This document shows positions 12,520-19,407 of a stretch of DNA of 41,557 nt, one piece after another; within the stretch, counting starts at the first letter, position 1, and each line of letters opens with the position of its first letter. The translations under genes were made by a program, and so were the position numbers. The stretch lies in contig CAMDCW010000004.1 of NCBI GenBank assembly GCA_945890745.1, positions 1 through 41,557 on the forward strand, written 5' to 3'. Under the pieces are notes generated by a model, which was not told the origin of the DNA, did no database searches, and saw only the letters and a list, made by a program, of their open reading frames with translations. Origin of the DNA: Phycisphaera mikurensis NBRC 102666. GTDB lineage: Bacteria > Planctomycetota > Phycisphaerae > Phycisphaerales > SM1A02.

Positions 12520-12639
12520 GCCAAACAAAAAGATCACATCATTCGCAGACCGCGCGGCAATCTCTGCCGGCGTACCGATTCCAAGTACACCGAGCGCAAC
12601 AAGCGGGATAAGCCCGGTTACTGCGGGTTCAACAGCAAG
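12520..12639 (-). pseudogene. Relic of a second SLC13/DASS permease gene
   Basis: On the minus strand 40 consecutive codons (from LAVEPAVTGLIPLV to NDVIFLFG) match residues of the intact permease at 8610-10058 in 38 of 40 positions. By eye the DNA differs at about 23 of 119 bases, nearly all at third codon positions. The match ends abruptly on both sides: on the right into unrelated residues, on the left after GVGGA. Nothing else of the permease is recognisable nearby. This is a broken paralogue, not a recent local duplication. Confidence 0.8.
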
Positions 12640-12984
12640 GGCGGCGATTCCAGTGCTTGCACGTAGAGTGATGGTGCGGGAACAAACTTTCATAATGTGG
12701 CTACCTATCTATGGGTCAATGAGGGGTGAATAAGGGATTCAAGCGCAGCAGCCAAACTTGGTGCCCGCATCAGATAAGGCGCGCTGACCGAAACGCGACC
12801 CTGACCCCCGTATCTTGCACCCAGATTCACCGCAGGGGAACCAATGGGTGTCCATAGGTGGACACCACGACCCCGTCGCCCACGCGATGGGGGTCGTCGT
12901 GCAAAATGACCCGGATGACCGCGCGTGCTCTCCTTTACCATGCGTTCAGCCAATCCAAAATCCAAACCGACCACGAGGGACATG
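12640..12984. other. Intergenic region with two hairpins
   Basis: No gene is supported here. GGTGTCC/GGACACC (12847-12866) forms a 7-bp stem, followed directly by ACGACCCC/GGGGTCGT (12867-12897), an 8-bp stem with a 15-base loop. They lie about 90 bp upstream of the amidase start and could be leader structures or a terminator for rightward transcription. Confidence 0.5.
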
Positions 12985-14094
12985 ATGAAGAACTTCCGGA
13001 AATCTGCACGAAACATCTCGCACACGGTTGCTGCCGCCGTTGCCGTGGCTGCCACGCTTGCTGCGTACCGAGCTGATGCGTGTACGCGCATCCTCTACGT
13101 GGCCAAGGACGGCACTGTGATCACGGGGCGGGGCATGGACTGGGTAGACGACACGCAGCCGAACCTGTGGAGCATGCCGCGCGGCGTGCACCGCGAGGGG
13201 TGCGCTGGCCCAGCAAGTATTGCGTGGACTTCGAAATATGGAAGCCTAGTCACCAGCATGTACGAGATTGCCACAGTGGACGGTATCAACGAGAAGGGGC
13301 TGGTGGCCAATGTGCTGTACCTCGTTGAGAGCGATTACGGAAGTACTGAAGGTAAACCCACGCTGTCCATCTCTTTGTGGGCGCAATACGTGCTCGACAA
13401 TTACGCCACGGTCACTGAGGCGATTGAGAAATTGGAAGCAGAGCCATTCCGAATTGCATCGCCGATTATGCCCAACGGATCGCCAGGTACTGGGCACTTA
13501 GCACTTTCAGACTCATCGGGCGATTCAGCAATCCTGGAGTACGTGCGCGGTAAGTTGGTCATCCACCACGGGAAAGAGTTCAAGGTGATGACCAACTCCC
13601 CTACGTACGATGAGCAACTTACGCTCAACACATACTGGCAGTCGATCGGCGGGACCACATTCATGCCCGGAACGAACCGCGCGGCGGACCGATTCGTGCG
13701 CGCGTCGTTCTACCTTGATGCCATTCCCAAGCAGAAGGACGAGCGTTTCATCAAGGCGGTGCCGGACCAACAATTCCGTTGGCAGGCGCTCGCAAGCGTG
13801 CTGAGCGTGTTGCGATCCGTTGGCGTGCCGCTCGGAATTTCCGTGCCTGGCCAGCCAAACATTGGCACCACTCAGTGGCGCACTGCCTACGACAACGGCG
13901 AGCGTGTGCTGTACTTTGACAATGCGCTCAGCCCGAACACATTCTGGGTAGACCTTGATGAGTTGAACATCAGTGCAGGCGCCCCCGTCATGAAGCTGTC
14001 CCTTACCGGCGGCGTCGTATATGCCGGCAATACCAGCGCAAAATTCGCAAAGGCAGAGCCGTTTCAATTCCTCGCCGCTCAGCCGCGGCGATAA
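12985..14094 (+). CDS. Choloylglycine hydrolase / linear amide C-N hydrolase family protein
   Basis: A secreted Ntn-hydrolase of the penicillin V acylase / bile salt hydrolase family (C59). With the ATG at 12985 (GAGG six bases upstream; 12982 is the alternative) the signal peptide ends YRADA and Cys33 becomes the first mature residue, as required for the N-terminal nucleophile (CTRILYVAKDG). Other family positions are visible: GRGMDW, NEKGLVANVLYL, LALSDSSGDSAILEY and MTNSPTYDEQL, the last carrying the conserved Asn. Such enzymes cleave linear amides such as penicillin V, conjugated bile acids or acyl-homoserine lactones; the substrate here is unknown. The 3' end overlaps the convergent PEP-CTERM-like gene by 16 bp. 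Confidence 0.93.
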   Translation: MKNFRKSARNISHTVAAAVAVAATLAAYRADACTRILYVAKDGTVITGRGMDWVDDTQPNLWSMPRGVHREGCAGPASIAWTSKYGSLVTSMYEIATVDGINEKGLVANVLYLVESDYGSTEGKPTLSISLWAQYVLDNYATVTEAIEKLEAEPFRIASPIMPNGSPGTGHLALSDSSGDSAILEYVRGKLVIHHGKEFKVMTNSPTYDEQLTLNTYWQSIGGTTFMPGTNRAADRFVRASFYLDAIPKQKDERFIKAVPDQQFRWQALASVLSVLRSVGVPLGISVPGQPNIGTTQWRTAYDNGERVLYFDNALSPNTFWVDLDELNISAGAPVMKLSLTGGVVYAGNTSAKFAKAEPFQFLAAQPRR

Positions 14095-14831
14095 CGACCC
14101 GCGAAACCCATGAGACCAAACAGTGCCAAGGCACCCGGCGCTGGCACCACCGTGCCGACCCATGAACCGTTGAACACCGCCGTGCTGTGAGCCGAAAGCG
14201 AGAACGTCATCAGGTAGCCGATGGTGGCGATGTTCGGTCCGTTCGGGATCGGTCCCACGTAGTCGTTGACGGAGGTCCCGAAGAAGGACGCGGTGGTCGT
14301 GCTCGCAGCCGACGGATTGTTGGACACCACGCCGGTACCGTTGATCTGCCCCTGGAACATCGAGGGAATCAGGCCCACGAGCGAGGCCACGCCGCCGTTG
14401 TTCGAGGCCAGCACGCCGGAAAGAGTCGTCCGCCACGCATAGCCCGTGTCCGGGGCCACCTGCACCGGCGCCTCATATGTCACCAAGATCTGGAAGGTCC
14501 GAGCGACATCGCCCGTGTTCCCGACCGCAAAATTGGTGGTGATCGAGGGGCTGCCGGGCTGCGCCACGGTGTCGGAGCCGGTCAGGTTCCAGTTCACGAA
14601 CCAGCTGCTGCCGGAGGTCGACGTGAGGGAGCCGTCGTAGAGGTACGAACCATCGGCGTTGCGAAAGCCGGACGTCGACGTCGAGCTCTGCGGGGCATCA
14701 CCGGAGACGGCGACAGCCACCGAAAGCTGCGGCGAAACAAACCCGGCCGACGCGGTCGACCCAGCAACCGCGATGGCAGCAATGACAGCGGCGACACCAG
14801 CGGTGGCGACAACGGGACGCTCTAACTTCAC
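14079..14831 (-). CDS. Exported protein with PEP-CTERM-like sorting tail
   Basis: A 250-aa Ser/Thr/Gly-rich protein. It starts at a GTG (14831) with AAGGAT eight bases upstream and has a signal peptide ending STASAG. The body is a beta-rich, low-complexity extracellular type with no recognised enzyme motif. The C-terminus is VPAPGALALFGLMGF followed by RYRRG, that is a Pro-rich signal, a hydrophobic helix and a basic tail, the planctomycete variant of the PEP-CTERM exosortase sorting signal. It is therefore probably processed and anchored or released at the cell surface. It is convergent with the amidase gene, with 16 bp of overlap. Confidence 0.85.
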   Translation of the reverse strand: MKLERPVVATAGVAAVIAAIAVAGSTASAGFVSPQLSVAVAVSGDAPQSSTSTSGFRNADGSYLYDGSLTSTSGSSWFVNWNLTGSDTVAQPGSPSITTNFAVGNTGDVARTFQILVTYEAPVQVAPDTGYAWRTTLSGVLASNNGGVASLVGLIPSMFQGQINGTGVVSNNPSAASTTTASFFGTSVNDYVGPIPNGPNIATIGYLMTFSLSAHSTAVFNGSWVGTVVPAPGALALFGLMGFAGRYRRG

Positions 14832-15109
14832 GGGGAATCCTTCGGAACGGGAACCTCAGCACGTATCGGCCGCACGCAGCCGATCCATGCCCAGCCGAGG
14901 TCTGTCGGCCGGCAGCCCTTGTCCCATGTGACACACCTCCGAGGCACCGGGAAGTACCTCTGCCAGAAACATGCCCGTGATTGACGCAACGTCCAGCGCA
15001 GGTGCGACTCTTCACGCGAAGAAACAGGGAAATCACGTACGAACGCCCGAGAACGCACGAGTCACGCGGTCAAGCGGCGAGGGATCCGCAAACGGCGCCG
15101 TCATACGAA

Positions 15110-16318
15110 TCACGAGTCCACCGGGTTGTGCTTCTCAACGATCATCGCGTCCGCAGTGCGCTCGGGGTAGCGCGGCAGCGTGGCGACCGTCATGCCGAGC
15201 GTTGGCGCCACGATTCGCCGCGGGAACGCAGGGATACCGCCCGTGTAACCCACGTCCTGGGGCATCGCGCGGTCGAAGAACACAAGGAAGTGCAGTTCAT
15301 CCGTACCCAGGTTCTCAATGTGGTGCGGATACCCAGCGGGGATGAAGTACATGTCCCCGGGTCCAATCTCGAACGTGTCGATGGCGCTCGGAGACTTGAT
15401 CGTCATGCGGCTCCGGCCCGCCCGCACGTAGCCCATCTCCGCCGTCTCTGGATGCCAGTGCGGTTCGCGCATGCCATTGCCGCCAAGCCGCAGGGAGTAC
15501 ATCGACTGCGAGCGGAGCGCCGGCCACACATCGCTGCGGGCGACCCGCGCGGAGCCGAACTCGTTGACGATGGCAGGCGGAATCGACTCGATCGCAAACT
15601 TCCACGGATTCGGGCTCGCGGCCGAAACAGGGACTTCGGCGGGCCCGTCAGTCTTTCCGAACACGACGTCCTCCGTCGAGCGCGTCACGCCAGCGAGCGC
15701 GGACGCGTCCATGCCCCACGCGTTGCCCATCACCGACGGCGACATGCAACCGACTGCGCCAGAGAGCCCGAAGTCCTCGGGTGACTGGTGCGAGAACGCC
15801 GCGACCAGTTCGGCGCGGCTGGCACCAACGTTCTCGATCGAGTGAACCGAGCCGGACGGCACCGTGTACATCTCGCCGGCCTTGATGCGGAACACGTCGT
15901 GACGGTTCCCGGTGGAGAAGACGGTCACCAACACTTCACCAGCAGTGCAGTAGCCAAGTTCGTCGGCGTTCGCGTGCCAGTGCGGCTCGCGAAAGCAACC
16001 AGGCTCGATCGACAGTTTGTACAACGACATGCCGCGCAGGGCTGCAAACTGGCGCACCGTCGCCGTGGTCCTTGTGCCGAAAGCCGTGGTCAATTGCGGC
16101 GCCAAAGTCGACAAGCGGAACGAGTGCACGCCCAGCTTGCCGTCCGCGGCTGCTCCGCCGAATGATTCAGATGCCGCTCGTCCTTCCAACGTCGCGCCGC
16201 CCCGGGAGTCGGAGCCCGCCACGCCGGCGGTGCCCGCGAGGGCTGCCATGCCAGCCAGGAATGTCCGGCGATCGTTGCTGCGTGCGGAGGCGGGTCGTGC
16301 AGTTGGCTGATTGCTCAT
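15110..16318 (-). CDS. Tat-exported bicupin protein (oxalate-decarboxylase-like)
   Basis: A double-cupin protein. The N-terminus has a Tat signal (NDRRTFLAGMAALAG, residues 15-29). Cupin 1 has REPHWHANADELGY (His113, His115, Glu120) with the later His in GSVHSIEN. Cupin 2 has REPHWHPETAEMGY with the later His in GYPHHIEN. Both domains keep the 3-His/1-Glu metal set and the REPHWH signature of the oxalate decarboxylase/oxidase family. Activity on oxalate is plausible but unproven. The start at 16318 (MSNQPT) is assumed; an in-frame ATG at 16333 is also possible, and neither has a clear ribosome binding site. The gene diverges from the gamma-glutamyltransferase gene. Confidence 0.9.
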   Translation of the reverse strand: MSNQPTARPASARSNDRRTFLAGMAALAGTAGVAGSDSRGGATLEGRAASESFGGAAADGKLGVHSFRLSTLAPQLTTAFGTRTTATVRQFAALRGMSLYKLSIEPGCFREPHWHANADELGYCTAGEVLVTVFSTGNRHDVFRIKAGEMYTVPSGSVHSIENVGASRAELVAAFSHQSPEDFGLSGAVGCMSPSVMGNAWGMDASALAGVTRSTEDVVFGKTDGPAEVPVSAASPNPWKFAIESIPPAIVNEFGSARVARSDVWPALRSQSMYSLRLGGNGMREPHWHPETAEMGYVRAGRSRMTIKSPSAIDTFEIGPGDMYFIPAGYPHHIENLGTDELHFLVFFDRAMPQDVGYTGGIPAFPRRIVAPTLGMTVATLPRYPERTADAMIVEKHNPVDS

Positions 16319-16333
16319 CGGTGATTGATGCAT

Positions 16334-16367
16334 AAAGCGGCGCTATTCTAGCCGCCCGAGATTCCTC
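16334..16367. promoter_or_regulatory. Very short divergent promoter between bicupin and gamma-glutamyltransferase genes
   Basis: Fewer than 50 bases separate the two divergent start codons. TAGAAT (minus strand, 16345-16350) resembles a -10 box for the bicupin gene and would place the transcript start within a few bases of its ATG. GCGGC/GCCGC (16337-16341, 16351-16355) is an inverted repeat centred on it. At least one of the two transcripts is probably leaderless or nearly so. Confidence 0.4.
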
Positions 16368-18110
16368 ATGACATCAACCGACCAATCGCGCCGCCTCCTG
16401 CTCGCCTCTCTTCCGGTCGCCATCGCGGCCGCAGGAATCCGCAATGCGTGGTCGGCCGCACCGCTCGCCGAAGATGGCGCAAAGCCAAGCAACGGCGCCC
16501 CGCCCACCGCCGACCCGGAGGCATTCCTCGACCGCCGCTCGCCAGTGTTCACGCGGCGATGCATGGCCTCATCAAGTTCGCCGATGGTGACGCAGGTCGG
16601 ATTCCGCGTGTTGGCAGAAGGCGGCAACGCGTGCGACGCAGCGCTTGCCATGGCAGCGATGATGGGCGTGGTGGAGCCAATGATGAGCGGCCTCGGCGGC
16701 GACACGATGGTCATCGTCTGGTCGGCGAAGGACCGCAAGGCCTACGGCCTCAACGGCAGCGGAGCCGCGCCATCGGGCGCCTCACTCGACCGCATTCCGG
16801 CCGGACCGTTCGTGCCTGAGCACGGCCCGATGTCAGTGACCATCCCCGGCGCCGTCGACGGTTGGTGCGCGCTCAACGAGCGATTCGGGTCGAAGCCACT
16901 GGCCACGCTGTGGGAACCCGCGATAGCGGCGGCGCGCGATGGCTATCCCATCGGCGAGTCGATCGCCGGAGTCTGGAACCTCTTCGCACCGGCGCTTCCC
17001 AAGTTTGCGAGCCCCGAACTGCTCGCCCTGCTGCTTCCCGGCGGCAAGGGCCCGGTTCCCGGCCAACTCATTCGGTTCCCCGCGCTCGCCAACACGCTCG
17101 AGCGCGTCGCGAAGGGCGGCCGCGAGGCGTTCTACGCAGGAAGCGTCGCGCGCGCGATCGCCGACACGCTCACCACCGGCGGCGTCCCGACAACGATGGA
17201 TGACTTCGCCCGCCAGCGCGCGCAGTGGGTCGAACCGCTGTCCGCCGGATTCCGCGGCCGCGACGTGCTGCAACTGCCGCCGAACTCTCAGGGCGTGGTG
17301 ACGCTGCAGGCGCTCGGCATCCTCGATGGGTTCGACCTGGCGAAGATGAGCCCCGCGGACCGCATGCACCATGAGATCGAAGCGCTCCGCATCGCGTTCG
17401 CGTTCGCGATCGATACGGTCGGCGAGCCAGACGACGCCATGATGGCGAAGTTGCGTACCGCGCTCACCCCCGCGGGTCTCGCCGAGGCGCGCGCGCGCAT
17501 CGGTGCCCGCGCGCTGCCACTTGGTCGAGCGCAAGGCGGCAACTCGGGCGACACCTCGTACATGTGTGCGATCGACGCGGAAGGCAACGCCGTCTCGCTG
17601 ATGTCGAGCATCTCCGGCGTATTCGGCTCGGGGCTGCTTGCGGGCGACACCGGCATCATCCTGAACAACCGCGCCGCGCAGTTTGCGGCGAAGCGCGGCA
17701 GTCCCAACGCACTGGCGGCCGGAAAGCGTCCGCGACACACCATCCTCCCTGGCATGGTGATGAAGGACGGCACGCCGGAGTTCCTGCTCGGTTGCGTGGG
17801 AGCCAACAACCATCCGCAGGGACAACTGCAATCGCTCGTCAACGTGCTCGACCTCGGCATGAACCCACAGCAGGCGGTCGACGCGCCCCGGTTCCGTGTG
17901 GTGATGACAAACGACGAGATCGAGTTAGACGCCGATGTCCCCGAGGACGTGAAGCGCGACCTCGTTGCGCGCGGTCACCAGCTGGGTGATCCCAAGGACT
18001 TCAAGGGCGCCGCACAGATGGTGCGCCTGCACCGCGGCGAAGGCGGCGTGGGACCATGCCTGGAGTCAGGCGTCGATCACCGCCTCGACGGCGTGGCGTT
18101 GGGTTGGTGA
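16368..18110 (+). CDS. ggt: Gamma-glutamyltransferase family protein
   Basis: A 580-aa Ntn-hydrolase precursor of the gamma-glutamyltranspeptidase family, which cleaves gamma-glutamyl bonds such as those of glutathione. The N-terminus has a Tat-like signal (SRRLLLASLPVAIAAAG). The large-subunit start signature is clear (VLAEGGNACDAALAMAAMMGVVEPMMSGLGGD). The autoprocessing and catalytic Thr is residue 396 in NSGDTSYMCAIDAEGNAVSL, which begins the small subunit. ILNNRAAQF and HTILPGMVMKDGTP follow as expected. It is periplasmic or secreted. Family members also include cephalosporin acylases, so the physiological substrate is open. A weak hairpin follows the stop. Confidence 0.95.
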   Translation: MTSTDQSRRLLLASLPVAIAAAGIRNAWSAAPLAEDGAKPSNGAPPTADPEAFLDRRSPVFTRRCMASSSSPMVTQVGFRVLAEGGNACDAALAMAAMMGVVEPMMSGLGGDTMVIVWSAKDRKAYGLNGSGAAPSGASLDRIPAGPFVPEHGPMSVTIPGAVDGWCALNERFGSKPLATLWEPAIAAARDGYPIGESIAGVWNLFAPALPKFASPELLALLLPGGKGPVPGQLIRFPALANTLERVAKGGREAFYAGSVARAIADTLTTGGVPTTMDDFARQRAQWVEPLSAGFRGRDVLQLPPNSQGVVTLQALGILDGFDLAKMSPADRMHHEIEALRIAFAFAIDTVGEPDDAMMAKLRTALTPAGLAEARARIGARALPLGRAQGGNSGDTSYMCAIDAEGNAVSLMSSISGVFGSGLLAGDTGIILNNRAAQFAAKRGSPNALAAGKRPRHTILPGMVMKDGTPEFLLGCVGANNHPQGQLQSLVNVLDLGMNPQQAVDAPRFRVVMTNDEIELDADVPEDVKRDLVARGHQLGDPKDFKGAAQMVRLHRGEGGVGPCLESGVDHRLDGVALGW

Positions 18111-18115
18111 GAGTG

Positions 18116-18138
18116 AGAGCGGAACGCGACCGCTCTTT
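18116..18138 (+). terminator. Weak intrinsic terminator after gamma-glutamyltransferase
   Basis: A 6-bp stem AGAGCG/CGCTCT (18116-18121, 18131-18136) with a 9-nt loop followed by TTGG. It lies 6 bases after the stop codon and marks the end of the chromosomal block before the island. Confidence 0.5.
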
Positions 18139-18147
18139 GGAGTGCAT

Positions 18148-18172
18148 AGCTGAGAGGGAGTCGAACCCCTGA
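18148..18172 (-). other. tRNA/tmRNA T-arm-like 3' fragment, possible attachment site
   Basis: On the minus strand the segment reads GGGGTTCGACTCCCTC followed by TCAGCTATGCA. It resembles the T-stem-loop and 3' acceptor strand of a tRNA or tmRNA. The T-stem is imperfect (four of five pairs with a G.U) and no matching 5' half is present, so it is not a functional gene. Its place between the chromosomal block and the island is where an integration footprint would be expected. No second copy was found in the window. Confidence 0.35.
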
Positions 18173-18173
18173 T

Positions 18174-18989
18174 TTATCCCGCGGGTTTCGAGGGGGAGAT
18201 GAAAGCGGCGCGGAACGCGGCACACGGGCAGGGAGGTGCGAGCGGCGAAGGCGGCGCGAGCTCCTCAGCTAAGCGTGTCGATTCGGTGGCCGACTTCGTC
18301 GCACTTGAGGCGCGGACCGCTAATTTCGCGAGATCGGCATTCTCGAGTTTCGGGCTGTCAATGGGCGCAAGATCCGCGAGGCGGCCGCCCCAACGCTCGC
18401 CCTCGTAGTCGATCCCGACGACCAAGCCTCCTTTGACGTCGAACTTCCAGTCTCCGAGGCACCGCTTGCCCTCATAGAAATAGGGTTTCTCAACGCGGTC
18501 AGTTTCACCCCCGAGGATTCGGAGCCACTCCTCGAACGACATCGTTAACTCGTGCATGTCGTACCCCAACTCGGCGCCGAGCTTTACCTTTTCAATGCCG
18601 CGAATGGACGTTAGCAACCTTTGCGAGATAACGGTCTCGAATGGCGGCAGCTTGGGCACGTCATAGTCCGTGTCGTTCGCGATCACTGCGGCCGTGATCC
18701 AGTCGAGCTGGGCAATCAGCGGGATGGCATGCACCCACTCCATCTCAACGGCGAGTATTGACGCAGCATTGTTGAGCGCTCGATACAACGCCCGAGGGGA
18801 AGTGATGCCGTCAACATGCGTGATCGGAAGATTCCCTAGCTGATCGGTGGGCCGACCGAGATCTTTCGATCCGGTGACGTTAAATCTGCATCTTGGCAGT
18901 CGTGTCAACTCGATCCTGTGCGTCCAAATGCCGCTCATGGCGAAGCGATCTTTATTGAGCAGAATGACTGCGGGGGACTTTCGACGCAT
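18174..18989 (-). CDS. Hypothetical protein, 271 aa
   Basis: I do not recognise this protein. It reads as a genuine soluble protein over residues 1-225, with balanced composition and many acidic and hydrophobic alternations such as YFYEGKRCLGDWKFD and VVGIDYEGERWGG. The last 45 residues turn Ala/Ser/Pro-rich (AEELAPPSPLAPPCP) and look like a readthrough tail. Its stop codon lies two bases from the tRNA-like fragment, so the 3' end may have been altered by an integration event. It is divergent from the HTH gene of the defence operon. No signal peptide or membrane segment is visible. A start at the internal ATG at 18938 is possible. Confidence 0.6.
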   Translation of the reverse strand: MRRKSPAVILLNKDRFAMSGIWTHRIELTRLPRCRFNVTGSKDLGRPTDQLGNLPITHVDGITSPRALYRALNNAASILAVEMEWVHAIPLIAQLDWITAAVIANDTDYDVPKLPPFETVISQRLLTSIRGIEKVKLGAELGYDMHELTMSFEEWLRILGGETDRVEKPYFYEGKRCLGDWKFDVKGGLVVGIDYEGERWGGRLADLAPIDSPKLENADLAKLAVRASSATKSATESTRLAEELAPPSPLAPPCPCAAFRAAFISPSKPAG

Positions 18990-19155
18990 GTCCTAAGTCC
19001 TGGGCTGGCGCGTTGCATATCTCGGCGCCTTGGCGAATTGCGCGACGGTGAGGACGACCTGACACACCGGGGGCCGCCGCGGTTGATCGAGGGGCTCCCC
19101 CGGTGGACGCCACTTCAGGCTGACCCCAACTGCTACCAACGAGTAGAGTACGGAA

Positions 19156-19362
19156 ATGCCGTCCATGATCCTCCGTCCGGGGCGCGCGGCTGCACTTCCG
19201 GACGTGATAACTATCTCCGACCTCGCTCGATACCTGCAGGTGTCAAAGTCGTCTATGTACAAGCTTGCACAGGAAGGCGAGGCGCCCGGGCAGCAAGTTG
19301 GCAAACACTGGCGGTTCCACCGCGAAGTGATACATCACTGGCTCAGTAAGAAGTCGTACTGA
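19156..19362 (+). CDS. Excisionase-type helix-turn-helix protein
   Basis: A 68-aa protein consisting almost entirely of a MerR/excisionase-type DNA-binding domain (HTH_17). The characteristic pattern is ITISDLARYLQVSKSSMYKL followed by GEAPGQQVGKHWRFHREVI and a C-terminal Trp-containing helix. ACGGAA lies just before the ATG. It sits 45 bp upstream of the DUF499 gene on the same strand. In phage-derived elements such proteins control excision; next to defence genes they more often act as small transcription regulators. It is therefore the best candidate regulator of the operon. No integrase gene lies nearby. Confidence 0.85.
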   Translation: MPSMILRPGRAAALPDVITISDLARYLQVSKSSMYKLAQEGEAPGQQVGKHWRFHREVIHHWLSKKSY

Positions 19363-19407
19363 GCGCGGGTCCGTGACGGGTGGCCGACCATACCTCGAGG
19401 AAACAAC

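Noticed and set aside
13525-14436. 303-codon minus-strand frame across the amidase and PEP-CTERM-like genes
   Set aside because: Spans two well-supported genes in a different frame and has shadow-type composition.
16833-17831. 332-codon minus-strand frame inside the gamma-glutamyltransferase gene
   Set aside because: Arg/Ala/Gly/Glu-rich antisense shadow typical of high-GC DNA; the sense strand encodes a complete enzyme.
18990-19155. Possible integrase or attachment functions upstream of the HTH gene
   Set aside because: No integrase-like reading frame or repeat was found; the HTH protein alone does not prove a mobile element.
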